DNA of 64,000 bases from Nannochloris sp. 'desiccata' (GCA_019044685.2 JAGTXX020000015.1:1426001-1490000), one strand, 5' to 3'; positions 45,665-57,688 are shown, counted from the first letter of the stretch. The notes: a model not told the origin generated them from the letters alone. Translations and numbers: made by a program.

Positions 45665-46765
45665 ATGATAAAATCTATTAGGGTCTCACACTCTGAAGCA
45701 AGGGTGTGGCAACGCTCTTCCCCAGGCCAGAACACTGCATTTAGCCCTGTGACATGTTTTTCCAAGATGCCTAGAAGAGGCCACTCTGGCACCCCTTTCA
45801 GACATGCATTCTCAAGCAGTGGTGTTTCAACAAGGGTCGCCAATACTGATATGCAAACATCCATGGCTGAAGAAACAGAATCCGACTACTATTCCATCCT
45901 CGGCATCGCCCCCTCTGCCACTCGCTTGGAAATTAAAAAGGCTTACCGCAATGCCATGAAAGACTGGCATCCTGACCAAAGTAACGACGAAGAAAACCAC
46001 GAATTTGCTATTTTCCTCAATCAGATTTATGAAACTCTTATGGATGATGACTCCCGTGCTGAGTACGACGTCATCTCAGGATTTAGTTTCACCGGGGTAA
46101 ACCCTTTCGCAGATCGATCTTATCCATTAGAATTCGCCTTTGTAGATGAGTTCTCATGCATAGGATGTAGAAATTGCCATAATATTGCCCCAAAAACTTA
46201 TGCAATGGAGGAAGAATTCGGTCGTGCTCGAGTAATGAAGCAGGGTGTTGACACGGTAGACAAGCTTCAAGAGTCGATTGATTCCTGCCCTGTTACTTGT
46301 ATCCATTGGGTTTCTGCCCCTCAGTTGACCATGCTTGAAGAAACTATGGCTAGAATGGAACGTGTTAACGTGTGGATATTAATGAATGGTGGTGGAAAGG
46401 GAGCAAATTTAAATGTCTTTGGAGAAGCATCTATTGCGTGGGAGAAACGCCGAGCCGCTCGGTTAGATAAAGAACAGCAAGCCAGATGGAATTGGGCTCC
46501 GTATGGTGGGGCAGCTGGGGCGAATGCCCAGGCTGCAAGAAGGGCGGCGGCGGCGGAAGCTGCTGGTTATGGTGGCGGGGGTGCTAGTACTAGCGAGGAT
46601 CAAGACGACTATGACAGCACAGCGTCGGGCCAGAGGCCTCCGAGATCTTCAAGGAGGGTAGATGCATCTGAAATGGCCTCCGCTGCGCGGAAATGGAGAG
46701 ATTATCAAAGAACAAAGAGGCAGAGGAAACAGAAATTGTTGGCAGAAGTTGGTCAAGAAAATTGA
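45665..46765 (+). CDS. Plastid DnaJ protein with a 4Fe-4S ferredoxin domain (CDJ3-5 type)
   Basis: Intronless, 366 residues from MIKSIRVSHSEARV. Residues 1-75 are Ser/Arg-rich without acids, a likely plastid transit peptide. The J domain is at about 75-140 (DYYSILGIAPSATRLEIKKA, DWHPDQ). The ferredoxin domain follows at about 155-220, with CIGCRNC and then CPVTC supplying cluster ligands. The C-terminal third is charged and helical. Proteins with this order (CDJ3-5 in Chlamydomonas) are chloroplast J proteins that bind iron-sulfur clusters and may link redox state to Hsp70. Which of the three it matches best cannot be told by eye. Confidence 0.88.
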   Translation: MIKSIRVSHSEARVWQRSSPGQNTAFSPVTCFSKMPRRGHSGTPFRHAFSSSGVSTRVANTDMQTSMAEETESDYYSILGIAPSATRLEIKKAYRNAMKDWHPDQSNDEENHEFAIFLNQIYETLMDDDSRAEYDVISGFSFTGVNPFADRSYPLEFAFVDEFSCIGCRNCHNIAPKTYAMEEEFGRARVMKQGVDTVDKLQESIDSCPVTCIHWVSAPQLTMLEETMARMERVNVWILMNGGGKGANLNVFGEASIAWEKRRAARLDKEQQARWNWAPYGGAAGANAQAARRAAAAEAAGYGGGGASTSEDQDDYDSTASGQRPPRSSRRVDASEMASAARKWRDYQRTKRQRKQKLLAEVGQEN

Positions 46766-47156
46766 ATGCAGCTACGGCGATGAGAATGAAATTAATTAAA
46801 AAAATAAATCTGGAATATTACTTAAAATTACTAGCTGATCAAATCTGGAACTCATTTTTCGGTTGATTCTTGTATAAATACTACAAAAGTGTCTGGTGTA
46901 CTATACTTACCGCGAATACTATTGAAATGCCTTGCTCAAAATTGTAAAATGAGTTGCTTATTTAAGACGTCACAGCAGCGGGGGAGAAAGGGCCGCAGAA
47001 AGAGTATTTATTTGAAAAGTTCAAGTTAAAATTCTACGCAACTGTACCTACATAATATTAAACCTGTAAAATTTGATTTGATGATTGGCATTAAAGCAGC
47101 GAAGAGCTGCTCTTTAGCTGGTTTTTCTCGATAAAGCATGTGATCCACATTGAAAA
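46766..47156. other. Intergenic, upstream of the MFS transporter
   Basis: 391 bp, no gene seen. It contains the 3' region of the DnaJ-ferredoxin gene and the promoter of the transporter. Confidence 0.4.
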
Positions 47157-48758
47157 ATGAGCTTGCCAAATCCCCCGCTAGGGAGACTGGAAGTAGAATC
47201 TGACGACGCAGTCGCAGTTGGAATAAAACGTAAAATAGATCGACATCTGATACCATGGTTCTTCTCCTTGGGCGTTACATGCTATTTAGACCGCACCAAT
47301 TTAGCATTCGCCGCCGTTCAGCTCTCAAAAGAATTAGGCCTATCGTGCGCTACCTATGGTCTTGGTGCTGGATTATTCTTCCTAGGATATAGTTTTCAAG
47401 TCCCATCCAATATGATGCTGGCTCGTTTTGGCGCTCCACGATGGCTTTCTTTTACCGTCATTGTCTGGGGGTGCGTCGCCATGGCCTTCTCTGGAACCAG
47501 CGGCACTGTTATGTTTCTGACTCTTCGTGTTGCACTAGGTTTAGCAGAATGTGGGACGTTTCCTGGAATTTGGACTCATTTATCTCATTTTTATACCGCC
47601 CGGGAGCTTGGCGCTGCCTATGCGTCTGTCACAACCTCCACCGCCTTGGCGCAAGTTATAGGCGCCCCTCTTGCAGCTTTCATTCTCTCCTTAAATGGCT
47701 TGCTTGGGTTTGCAGGCTGGCAGTGGTTGTTTCTAATAGAAGGTCTGACAACTCTCATTTTCGGTGTTCTACTTAGAATATTTCTTGCCCCGTCGCCTCG
47801 AGAAGCTGCGTGCCTCACGACATCAGAACAGGAATGGCTACAAAGACGACAAGATGCTTTGCCCACCGCAAGCCAAGATAATAGTTTTGCAGCCCAAACG
47901 AGAGCTGTCGGTAGAGTATTGCAAAATTGGCGGGTGTTCTACATGGCAGGTCTCTGGATGACTATTACCCAGTCAATGTATGGGATAATCTTCTTTGCGC
48001 CGATGATGATACATCAAATATTTGCAAATCCGACGAGTGATACAATAATAGAGCTTCCCGCCACAGGAGCTCCGGCTTCCTCCGAAGCTCCGGCTGACCT
48101 TCCCACCTATGGCTGCAGTGAAAGCGGCAGCAGCGGTGGGCATAGCAGTACCGGCGCTGGTGTTGCGTTATTAGCTATGGTTCCATTTGCTGCTGCAGCA
48201 GGTGCGATGTTAATCAATGCAAAACTTTCGGAGACCGCAAATGAACGCCACTACCACGCAGGTGTCCCAATTCTTCTTGGGTCATTTTTTATGGCTCTGA
48301 GCCCCCTTGCACTGCGTTACATAGCCCCCATAGCTGCGTTTTTGTCACTTGTATGTGCTGCTGCGTTTGTCTGGGCATTTCATGCGCCATTCATGTCGTG
48401 GCCTGCTGTATTTCTACGAGGCCAGGAAGCCGCCACAGGCTTTGCTGTAATCAACAGTATCGGTAGCATTGGAGGCTTTATTGGGCCATTTTTACTGGGT
48501 GTTTTAGCTGATAAAGGGAATGGATCGTATGATCTAGCTATGTTTGTGTTGGCAGGGATGCTCGCCTTGGGGGGAGTGGGAATTATTTTATTTCCTGATG
48601 GCGGTAATGGCGGCGTTTCTGGCGTAGTGGGTATTAGTAGTAGCAAGCACTTCGATGTGAATGAAGAAAGTAACGGTGAAGGAGATAGACTTGTTGTAAT
48701 TAATGAGAGGAAAGATGCTGAGACGCTGCCTATGCTGCCGACACGAGAGGAAAGGTAG
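47157..48758 (+). CDS. Major facilitator transporter, anion:cation symporter (ACS) type
   Basis: Intronless, 533 residues, about 12 membrane segments. DRHLIPWFFSLGVTCYLDRTNLAFA at residues about 28-52 contains the YLDRTN/D signature of the ACS family, which carries organic anions such as allantoate, nicotinate or hydroxy-phenylacetate. Also visible are MMLARFGAPRW (loop 2-3), RVALGLAECGTFPGIW and FAGWQWLFLIEG, all typical. The central loop (about 220-260) and the Ser/Gly loop near 300-330 are soluble. The substrate is unknown. No plastid transit peptide is evident, so plasma membrane or endomembrane is more likely than the plastid. Confidence 0.88.
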   Translation: MSLPNPPLGRLEVESDDAVAVGIKRKIDRHLIPWFFSLGVTCYLDRTNLAFAAVQLSKELGLSCATYGLGAGLFFLGYSFQVPSNMMLARFGAPRWLSFTVIVWGCVAMAFSGTSGTVMFLTLRVALGLAECGTFPGIWTHLSHFYTARELGAAYASVTTSTALAQVIGAPLAAFILSLNGLLGFAGWQWLFLIEGLTTLIFGVLLRIFLAPSPREAACLTTSEQEWLQRRQDALPTASQDNSFAAQTRAVGRVLQNWRVFYMAGLWMTITQSMYGIIFFAPMMIHQIFANPTSDTIIELPATGAPASSEAPADLPTYGCSESGSSGGHSSTGAGVALLAMVPFAAAAGAMLINAKLSETANERHYHAGVPILLGSFFMALSPLALRYIAPIAAFLSLVCAAAFVWAFHAPFMSWPAVFLRGQEAATGFAVINSIGSIGGFIGPFLLGVLADKGNGSYDLAMFVLAGMLALGGVGIILFPDGGNGGVSGVVGISSSKHFDVNEESNGEGDRLVVINERKDAETLPMLPTREER

Positions 48759-49129
48759 AGGTGTTGAGAAATACAGAAGGGTCTCCGGAATTCTACACTG
48801 GAGCTTTATACTCACGGGGATCAGAGGTGTCCGAGTGGGCCCAGCCTGGGGTCTATCTGGAGGAGAACTCGATGAATCAGATTTGTACAAATGAAGAAAA
48901 CGACCAGGCAGCTCAGCTCAACAAATAATAATTTGAAAATCTAATTATTTGAAGCCAGATTTGTCAGATTTGTGTTGAGCCAAACAAGAAACCTCCAATC
49001 TACTCACCTCAAGTCAGCTCGGAGCAGTTCAGTGAATTTTCTAGAAAATTTGCAAACTTATTTCATTCATTTCATTTTAAGTGTAAATATACTAGACAAA
49101 TTCATCTAACATAGCTTAATATTTGAACA
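48759..49129. other. Intergenic, upstream of NTRC
   Basis: 371 bp, no gene seen. The GGTGTCCGAGTGG near 48826 resembles a tRNA A-box, but no B-box or cloverleaf follows. Confidence 0.4.
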
Positions 49130-50851
49130 ATGCGGGCAGCTGGGTTCCAGAATCGGATCAGCAACTGCGACCACATCCGCTGCGGAGCACGGCCTGTTCA
49201 AGCCTCCGCATCTGGAATTATTGTCCCATTCGTAGGTCTCAGTAAATCTGCTGGGCGCATTGCCCTTTCAACGCTGGTCAAGTCGCAATGTGTGGGTCTG
49301 GAGAGGAGAAGCCTCAGAAACATTAGCATAAAAGCCGGTACTGGTAGCAATGGAGCGAGCTCCAATGGCTCTGGATCAAATGGATCAGCTGTAGAAAATG
49401 TAGTCATTATTGGCAGCGGCCCTGCTGGATATACAGCAGCCATTTATGCCGCTCGCGCCAATCTCAAGCCTTTAGTTTTCGAGGGCGTGCAAGCTGGTGG
49501 TGTCCGTGGTGGACAGCTAATGACCACGACTGAAGTTGAAAATTTCCCTGGTTTCCCTGACGGTATCACTGGCCCTGACTTGATGGATCGCATGCGCCAA
49601 CAGGCAGAGCGGTGGGGCAGCGAACTCCTTCTGGAAGATGTAGAAAAAGTCGATTTTAGCAAGCGTCCTTTCACAATCTACGGCACTGACACCATTGTCA
49701 AAACAAATTCTGTGATTATTGCGACTGGAGCGACTGCAAAACGTCTTGGAATTCCTTCTGAACAGAAATTCTGGAGCAATGGCATTTCCGCCTGCGCCAT
49801 CTGTGACGGTGCCTCTCATATTTTCAAAGGACAAGAGCTTGCTGTAGTTGGAGGCGGTGATACTGCAACTGAAGAGGCTGTGTATTTGACTAAATATGGC
49901 AAACACGTTCATTTACTGGTACGTGGCCCTCAAATGCGTGCGAGTAAAGCAATGCAGGATCGGGTCCTCTCCAATCCTCGGATCACCGTCCACCTCAATA
50001 CTGGCATTGTAGACGCCATTGGTGACAAAAAAGGCATTATGACAGGTCTTCAATTGATCGATACAGCAACCAACGAAACACGTGAGCTCCCAGTAAAGGG
50101 GCTTTTCTATGGAATTGGGCATCAACCGAATAGCGGTATATTAGGTGGACAGGTAGAACTTGATTCTGCTGGTTATGTGATAGTAAAAGAAGGCGCAAAA
50201 ACAAACGTAGAAGGTGTATTCTCCGCTGGAGATTTGCATGATATTGAGTGGAGGCAAGCTGTCACTGCTGCTGGATCAGGATGCATGGCTGCGTTGTCTG
50301 CAGAGAGGTATTTAACCGCAAACAACCTCGTGCAATTTACTACATGTCAGTCTGAGTTCAGCTCTGCTGGTCATTCTTCTGAAGAAAAGGTACCTGTATC
50401 AGCTTCTGTAGGAGCAGTAAATGCAGGTGGCAGTAAGGGCAGTGCTGTTTCTACTTCTCGTAGCAGCAGTGGCTCTTCTTCGTCAACTTCCGGCAGCGGC
50501 GGAAAAACTTTAGAAGAAGAGTTTAATGTCCATGCAGATAAACATAAAGGTCAAATCGCATTACGTAAACTTTATCATGAAAGCGACCGTCTTATGGTCG
50601 TTCTCTACACCTCCCCCACCTGTGGCCCCTGCCGTACTTTAAAACCAATTTTGAACAAGGTCATCGATGAGTATACAGGCAAGATTCATTTTATTGAGAT
50701 TGATATTGAAGCTGATCCTGAAATTGCCCAAGCTGGGGGTGTGAATGGCACGCCCACTGTACAGTTCTTTAAAAATAAAGATAGGCTGGTGAACTGGCCA
50801 GGTTTAAAGGCCAAATCACAGTACCGGGAAGTCATTGAGGCGAATATCTAA
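49130..50851 (+). CDS. NTRC: Plastid NADPH-dependent thioredoxin reductase C
   Basis: Intronless, 573 residues. Residues 1-80 are a transit peptide. The reductase part (about 88-400) has the FAD loop [19 protein letters not shown], the redox CAIC near 222, the NADPH loop [19 protein letters not shown] and GVFSAGD. A Ser/Gly linker (about 415-460) leads to a thioredoxin domain with TCGPC near 497-501. This reductase-thioredoxin fusion is specific to oxygenic phototrophs; it reduces 2-Cys peroxiredoxin with NADPH and tunes chloroplast enzymes, above all in low light or dark. Length and order match plant NTRC. The call is secure. Confidence 0.97.
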   Translation: MRAAGFQNRISNCDHIRCGARPVQASASGIIVPFVGLSKSAGRIALSTLVKSQCVGLERRSLRNISIKAGTGSNGASSNGSGSNGSAVENVVIIGSGPAGYTAAIYAARANLKPLVFEGVQAGGVRGGQLMTTTEVENFPGFPDGITGPDLMDRMRQQAERWGSELLLEDVEKVDFSKRPFTIYGTDTIVKTNSVIIATGATAKRLGIPSEQKFWSNGISACAICDGASHIFKGQELAVVGGGDTATEEAVYLTKYGKHVHLLVRGPQMRASKAMQDRVLSNPRITVHLNTGIVDAIGDKKGIMTGLQLIDTATNETRELPVKGLFYGIGHQPNSGILGGQVELDSAGYVIVKEGAKTNVEGVFSAGDLHDIEWRQAVTAAGSGCMAALSAERYLTANNLVQFTTCQSEFSSAGHSSEEKVPVSASVGAVNAGGSKGSAVSTSRSSSGSSSSTSGSGGKTLEEEFNVHADKHKGQIALRKLYHESDRLMVVLYTSPTCGPCRTLKPILNKVIDEYTGKIHFIEIDIEADPEIAQAGGVNGTPTVQFFKNKDRLVNWPGLKAKSQYREVIEANI

Positions 50852-51215
50852 TTGTCAATACGATACGTTACGATACCAACAGAAAGATGATAACATACTT
50901 TGATTGAATTTGAAAATTTCAAGAGATTGATGATGCTTCTTCCTGGGCCCATTTTTTTTTTCTTGGCAACAATTATTTCGAACCTTTTCTTTTTTGAGCT
51001 GCTACTACAGATATTAATATTCATCTTTTCCTTTGTGCTCCTATATGCTTCTCTCTCTTTTTTTTCCAGTTTCTTCCATTCAGGTCCCCGCTGTTTTTGT
51101 ACTACATATTTCATGAAATACGTTGGAAATTAACCGAAAACATAAACGGCTATTTTTCTCTTTAAAATGTAAAAATTAACTAGATTTAACTAGGTTTTCA
51201 GAATAGTGCAGTTTA
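50852..51215. other. Convergent 3' region, NTRC / IWR1
   Basis: 364 bp, AT-rich with T-runs; no gene seen. Confidence 0.4.
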
Positions 51216-52561
51216 TTAATACTCTGAATCATCGGATTCATCAAACCATTCTTTCCTTCGACCACCACCATCACCACCACCGTCCCTAATACTGCCTCCA
51301 CCCCCATCCTCATCGCTGCTAGAAAAAAAAAACCTACCCCCACCCCGGACCCCAGTCCCATTACCTTCACTATCCTCTTCTTCATCAGGGTAATCATTCC
51401 CATAATAATCTTCAGCGTTGCTGTCTTCACTACTTGCATCCGTGTCCTCTTCATCAGATGCCTCCACCACCAACCAGTTGTCGTCATCAATAATTTGTAC
51501 AACTGGGGCACCGCCACGTATATGCATCTCCCACCATGCATCTTCTTCATCAATACCCTCATCGCCATTACCAGCAGTATCATTGCTATTGTTATATCCA
51601 GTACCAGCAGTGGTCGTACCAAAGGGGTACTGCTGTTCTGCCTCGATGTAGAGATCATAGACATATCCGTCTGTGTCCATTACGTCATCACTAGTCGTAC
51701 CATCCTGATGCTGTTGTTGTTGCTGTTGTTCCTCTTCCTCGTCGAGGTATTCACGGACCATGGGGAGGTAATTGCAGAGTAAGATATTTTCTTCAGCACT
51801 CAGCGGTTGATTATTTCCGCCGTGTCTGCTGTCAAGGCCGCTGATGCCTTTTTGCTGCTGATGGTCTGTTGCTTCTGAGATTCTGACGACGTCGTGTACG
51901 CTAGCGACTCCACGCAGCGGGTCTACAGCAGATTCTGTGACTTCAAAGTTAGTTAAGCCTCTACGACGCCGGATTTGTTCGTAACGTTCACCACCGCCAT
52001 TTCCAAAATTGCCGCTTCGTTTTTTGGTGGCGGTGACGGTTGTAGTTGCATTAGGAACTGTTATTGAGTCTAAAGGAGCAATAGAAGCAGAAGTAGGGTC
52101 TATTTGTTCAGTCGTGCTATTGGTGGCAGTTGTAGTGAGCATCTTTTGAAGTTTTTCAGGGCCCATTTGGAGCATTTCTGCGGCAGTCATGGTGGTGAGC
52201 TTGCTATAGCGTTTTGGTCTGATTCTGGCAGGAGGAGCATCAACAGAGGCAGAGAGGCCTAGGCCGCCTAAAGCATCACTCAGAGATTCATTGGATTTCT
52301 TTTTCTTGGGTGCAAGATCTTGGATAACTGTGGACGGGTGGAGAAACGAGGAGAGTATGCAGTCTTAAATGCTAGGAGACATTTGACGGTGGCAAGATCA
52401 CATCATTGAAGAGAAAAATAATTAATCTGTTCTTTTAATAGAAGAGAGTTCAACTTACCAAGATCAGCAGGTGCCTCTAAGTTCCTCTTCCTCTTGACAC
52501 GGACAATTCGTAGATTAGAGGGCCCAGGCTCCTTTAAAACATCTTGACCAGAAGATGCCAT
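51216..52561 (-). CDS. IWR1: Iwr1-like RNA polymerase II nuclear import factor
   Basis: Exons 52561-52459 and 52327-51216 encode 404 residues. The N-terminus has the family motif LRIVRVKRKR; in yeast Iwr1 the basic N-terminus is the bipartite nuclear signal. A second landmark is DGYVYDLYIEAE near 265, then IDDDNWLVVEASDEEDTDA and a long acidic Asp/Glu/Tyr region (DYYGNDYPDEEEDSEGNG), as in SLC7A6OS/Iwr1. Iwr1 binds assembled Pol II in the cytoplasm and carries it into the nucleus. A poly-Gln run lies in the middle. The end (DESDDSEY) is acidic. Identification rests on motif order, as the family is poorly conserved. Confidence 0.85.
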
Positions 52562-52933
52562 TGATCAAACTGAATCGTTGTTAAAGCAGCATGAAATCTA
52601 AGGTGTCTTGCAGGTTAATATAGTTATGTGAAGTGTACTACTTTAATAAATTATGATTTACACCAATTGAAGAGCTCTTACAGTTTGAGCTGCACAGACG
52701 CCGTTCGCTAAACACATTTTTTTTCCCACAAGTCTCAAGCCCTGTTTACTTGGAATTTAGCCTAAATATTGAAAAATTGCCTATACAGATTCCATCAAGG
52801 TATACTTCTGAAGATACCCAGCTGGCTTATTTGCCGCATGCACTTTGTAATTATATCAATCTCAATATTGCAAAATCCACAATCTCTGTTATAAGCAGCT
52901 CTTTTACCCCAAGTTACTCGCTCGCACGAAACA
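52562..52933. promoter_or_regulatory. Divergent upstream region, IWR1 / KRI1
   Basis: 372 bp between divergent starts; no gene seen. Likely shared promoter of two nuclear housekeeping genes. Confidence 0.4.
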
Positions 52934-55194
52934 ATGGGCAAGCTGGAGCTCTTTGATGATGGTCACGATGGCCAAAACCTCCCCGAACAACTTAAAGTCA
53001 ACCAAAGCTTTGCGGACCGCTTTGAGGTATGCTTTTTTTACCGACACACTTCCTTTTTAACTGTAAAGCTACCCCTTCTGCTATTTATTATAAGCTAAAA
53101 TTGTATTTAACCTCTTTTTCTAATTGTATTTATCCACAGCACAATAAAAAGCGTGAGGAGCTTCACAGGCTCAAAGAAAAATACCCCGAGGTCGCCGCTC
53201 GCCTTGAAGCCAAAGCTGCAGCGTATGGCTCAGAAGAGGAGTCTTCATCCGAAGAAGAAGACGATGGCTACATTCCTGATAAAACAGAAGCTCAAATCTT
53301 CGAAACTTTGATGAAAATTCGTAAAAAGGATAAATCTATCTACGATAAGGAGGCAAAATTTTATTCAAGTGACGATGGTGAGGGTGAAGGTGGTATGAAG
53401 AAAAAAGTAAAGAAGGAAAAGCCTATGTATTTGAAAGATGTGGTGTATAAAGAAGCGATGGACCGTGCTGCTGGGCTTGCCACTGATAGCGACGAGGAAG
53501 AGGAAAACGAGGGTGGTGGTAGAGTTGTCAAGGGAGGTGATGGTAATGTCAAGACGTATAATGAAGAACAACAAGATTTGAAAAATTCTTTCTTACAAGC
53601 ATTTGAAACTGAAGTTGATGCTCAAGGTGATGATGACTTTGGTGGAGTTTTAAAAGCTAGAAGAAAGGCAGCTCGTGCTGCTGCTGCTGCTGCTGCAGCA
53701 GTGGCAGCAGGTGAAGACATCGATGAGGATGCCGGCAATGTTGGTGAAGGTCGTGAAGAAGCTCGTGTTCAGGAGTTATTAGACGCATACTTTACTTTTG
53801 AAGGCAAGAAAGAAATGGGTGAAGATGATAAATTCCTTCGTAGCTTTATTTTAAAGAAAGGCTGGGTGGATCAAAGAGACGACGATTCAGATGACGACGA
53901 CAATGATAAAGATGACAATAAAAATGGCGGTGGTGACGTTGATGATGAAGAAGATGAAGCTGCATTTGAAGCTGCACAAGCATTTGAAGCGCACTACAAT
54001 TTCCGGTACGAAGAGCCTGGGAGTGGTCAGTTAATCACCCATCCCCGTCAGATTGAAGGTACTGTACGAAAAGAAGATGATAGAAGGAAGAAAACTCGCG
54101 CAGAAAAGGCAGCACGCAAACTTGCAGAAGAGGAAGAACGTCGTGCTGAAGTCAGAAGATTAAAAAATCTTAAAAAAGCTGAAATTGAAGGCCGTCTTCA
54201 TGAATTACAAAACGTTGCTGGTGCTGCTGCTCCTAAAGAAGAGCTGCTCGACGATTTATTAGCTGGTGATTTCGATCCTGAAGCTCATGATCGTGCCATG
54301 GCAGCTGCCTTTGGCGATGATTACTACGGAGAAGGCGATGAAGAGGATGAAGAAGACATTGAACATGACACGCTTTTTGCTAAAGAACTGGCCGCCATGG
54401 CGAAATACGAAGACGATGAAGATGAGAATGACCTTTCTACCTTTGCCGCTTTACAAAGACGTCTTAAGCAAGAAGAGGAAGAAGAACGACAGAATGGTAC
54501 GAGCGCAGGTGCAACTGCAGCCAGATCGGATATCAAGCGTCTTTTAGAAGAGTACCACAAATTAGATTACGAGGATCATGTCGGTGGTATTCCAACTCGT
54601 TTCCGGTACAAAGAAGTTCAACCTGAAAATTACGGCCTTTCTGTTGAAGAAATTCTGATGATGGATGATAAAGAATTAAATCAAGTGGTGGGGCTAAAAA
54701 AAGTTGCGGCGCCCTACAGAGATGAATATAAGAAAGTTAGGCCTAATTATGGCGCTCTGAATGAGTGGAGAAGGGAGAAAGAAGCAGAAAAGTACGAGAA
54801 ACAACACAAAAAGTTCAAGAGGGAGAGCGACAAGACAAAAGAAAGAAGAAAAAGTGGCCCTGGTGATGGCGATGGCGATAGGGAGAGAAGAGATATGAGC
54901 AGCAGGCCTGTAAAATTGAGTGCAGAGGAGCAGCGTTTAGCCTCTTTCCAAGTCCCTACGTTGAAGAAAAAGAGGGATAGGGAAAGAGAGGGGAATAAAC
55001 AGATGTATAGTGACAGTAAGAAGAAGAAAAATAAGTTTTCTAATAATAATGGAGAGCAATATTCCCGTCTTCAGCAACAAGAAGTTATTGGAACGCCGTC
55101 TGGATTGTCAAAGGCACAGAGAAAGAACATGAAACGTGCTGCAAAACGTGCTGCAAAGGTTAATACTACGAGTGGTGCTGGTAAGGATGCATAA
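52934..55194 (+). CDS. KRI1: Kri1-type 40S ribosome biogenesis factor
   Basis: Exons 52934-53026 and 53140-55194 encode 715 residues. The first exon supplies MGKLELFDDG and LKVNQSFADRFE, the usual start of Kri1. The protein is highly charged: acidic stretches (SSEEEDDG, DDDSDDDDNDKDD) alternate with basic coiled coils. The Kri1 core is seen as FEAHYNFRYEEPGSGQLITH near 320-340 and RRAEVRRLKNLKKAEIEGRL near 370-390. The C-terminal domain includes YHKLDYEDHVGGIPTRFRY and GLSVEEILMMDDKELNQVVG. Kri1 works in the nucleolus with Krr1 in early 40S assembly. The tail is Lys-rich and probably a nucleolar signal. Call secure. Confidence 0.95.
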
Positions 55195-55795
55195 ATGGAG
55201 GGTAGCTTTCATTATCTTTTATAACAGATGAATCCGTACGACGTTCTTCTCAGGTCTCCAAGTTAGTCTGTTGTAATTAAGAACATGTGTTACATATATG
55301 CTCTGTTAGAGTATATAACTTTACTAGCTGTTGTTAAATATCAAAAACATTCGTGTCATAAAAGAAAGAAGGAACTCTCTATATAGATAGAGGTTTCTAT
55401 ATGAAAATTTAAACAGACCTCCGTCACTCAGTACTGCTGGTCAGGAAAAGAAAGAAGGGGTGATTAAGGAATAGTAAGGGGGGATCAATGATTTATTATT
55501 TATGTGCCTCTTGATATGTATCTCAAGGAAAAGAAAAAAATAGAGAGAAAAGAAAACAATTGATGTTTTATACTGAGGAAGAAAGAAAGGGTTCAGGGTA
55601 AAGAAAATTGGGCGCTGAAAACAAAAATGTATAGTGCTCCATTCTTCAACTTCTAAATTTCAATTATTTTATGTATTTATTCAGTTATTCAGCATGTAGA
55701 TGAGGAGGAACACGTTATATCCAGTCTTCGATAACTATATTAGATTTAACTATATAGAAATCGTTTAAATAGTTGGATCGTATGAATTTATTAGA
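55195..55795. other. Convergent 3' region, KRI1 / serine acetyltransferase
   Basis: 600 bp, AT-rich, with a short foldback CTATATAGATAG near 55380. No gene or RNA seen. Confidence 0.4.
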
Positions 55796-57020
55796 TTAGA
55801 TTACGTAGTCCAAAATGAAATCCTTAATCTGATCCATATCTCTATTCGGCTCACTCCCTTCGTCTAATTTCTTTACTACCTTTGCAGGCACACCAACAGC
55901 AACGCTGTTCGCCTCGATATCAGAGACGACCACGGATCCCGCACCGACCTTGCTACAATGCCCGATGACCACTGGACCAAGCACGCTGACACCAGCACCT
56001 AATAACACACCATTGCCAATAGTAGGGTGACGAGTGCCACTACCAGTACCACTACCACCTAAAGTGACGTGATGCAGCATAGAAACATTATCGCCAACTA
56101 CAGCAGTCTCCCCAATTACAATGCTCGTTGCATGATCCATCAAGAGCCCACGTCCTAGAGTTGCAGCAGGATGAATATCCACTGAGAACACCTCTGACAT
56201 GCGAGATTGTAGAGCCAAGGCAAGGGCTTTTCTGCCCTTGCTCCACATCCAGTGAGAAACTCGCTGGACTTGAATAGCTTGGAACCCTTTGAAAAATAAA
56301 AGGCATTGAACGTAGGTCTCGCAGGCGGGATCTCGATCTTTGACTGCTTGGAGGTCAGCTACAGCTGCTTCGAGAAGTTCGTGATCATCTTCGTAGGCTT
56401 CTATAATAAGACGCATCAACTGTGTGCCCAGCAAGGTTGGGCTTTGCAATTTGTTAGATAATAAAAATGCTAGACTTTTCTCAGGGGTGGCGTGCATGAT
56501 CACCGACATGTGGAGAAATGAAGCCAGCACAGGCTCAGACTTCGCATGTTCAGCAGCTTCGCTGCGGATTTTCTCCCAGAGTTGCTTCTTTGTCAGGTGG
56601 TGCACCGCCGGTTTCCATTTTTTTAAGCGTAGAGCCTCCTCACGTGGCACACATAACGGCGTAACAGGGACCATGCCTTGCATTTTCTCTTGCCAGAGGT
56701 CTTCGTTCAATCGCTGGTTCAAGCGTTGTGCCCTCACATTGACAGCGCTGCCTCCAACCCCCAAGTTGGGGTTGGTCGCTACTGCGAGCACAGAGTTCTT
56801 GTGCTGCCTGGCCGCACGATGCGGACGAGGGCGCTGTCCATTGAAAACGGGAGCTTGAAGCTCGCGCGTACTGTGTAATGTATTTATCCGCAAAGAATCT
56901 GCAAGAAAAGAGCCAGAGACGGTCAGAATACATGGAAGCGAGACGTTATTATTACCTGCGTGGAAATTGCAGGTATTTTATAATCTGGATTAATAAGTGA
57001 GCAAACCCGTTCTTACCCAT
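55796..57020 (-). CDS. SAT: Serine O-acetyltransferase
   Basis: Coding exons 57020-57017 (only four bases, ATGG) and 56898-55796; 368 residues beginning MDSLRINTLHST. The second exon has no suitable ATG of its own, and the four-base exon restores one in frame. The enzyme makes O-acetylserine from serine and acetyl-CoA, the first step of cysteine synthesis. The helical N-terminal domain spans about 105-235. The left-handed beta helix follows at about 240-340 (DIHPAATLGRGLLMDHATSI, VIGETAVVGDNVSMLHHVTL, GAGVSVLG). The end DYVI keeps the C-terminal Ile that docks into O-acetylserine(thiol)lyase in the cysteine synthase complex. The first 70 residues are basic and Ser/Ala-rich, fitting plastid import. 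Confidence 0.9.
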
Positions 57021-57688
57021 GGCTCGATTGATCGTAATCTATAATGCCTGAATAAACCAGCGCAGATGCAGGTGACGTTTTTATTCAAACTGCTGCAAAA
57101 ATCTTCGAATGATTATGTGAGCCGCAACAGAGATTTAGGCACGCTTCGCGAGCCCCTGTAGACCAAATGCGACAATATATGGACGCGTAAATTATTTTCA
57201 AGTGATTTAGATATTAAAAAACATGTAGGACGGTCATGGAAGAGGGTTTACGTAGTGTGTGCTCGCAAAGCACACTGTCACAGTGACTGTTCGGCAGCTT
57301 CGGCTCCCACTCGAAGCCCAGTGTGTGAGCCGAAAGAAGAAAATCTAGTTTCAGCCCCCTTCCTCTTCTTGCTACAGTTTTCAATTTACAATCTACAAAG
57401 GCGGCAAGCCAGGAAGGCAACGGACAGACAAAAAAAAAATTTCACTCCACCGCCACCCGACCCTTTTGGCTTCAACCTGATTTTTAAGAAACAATAGAGT
57501 TCAACCTTCGTATTCATTAATACTCAATCAGTACCTCAAGTAGTATCATATCTTATTTACCAATCAGACAGGCAATTAACACCTTTAACGCTTCAAATAT
57601 GGAATATGTAACAACTATCAAAATATATCTCTGAACTTTCTTAAAAATCGTAGCCGCCGCTACCTCCCCCTCTCAGCTTCTCTTCTAT
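57021..57688. other. Intergenic, upstream of serine acetyltransferase and downstream of GFAT
   Basis: 668 bp with no gene seen. Small foldbacks occur (GTGTGCTCGCAAAGCACAC at about 57258-57276). The part next to 57020 should contain the SAT promoter and leader. Confidence 0.4.

Noticed and set aside
48815..48890. Possible tRNA gene (GGTGTCCGAGTGG resembles an A-box)
   Set aside because: No B-box, acceptor stem pairing or cloverleaf can be built downstream.
51176..51664. Met-rich 162-codon open frame opposite and beside IWR1
   Set aside because: It is a frame shadow of the acidic IWR1 C-terminus (GAT/GAA codons read as ATG), not a gene.
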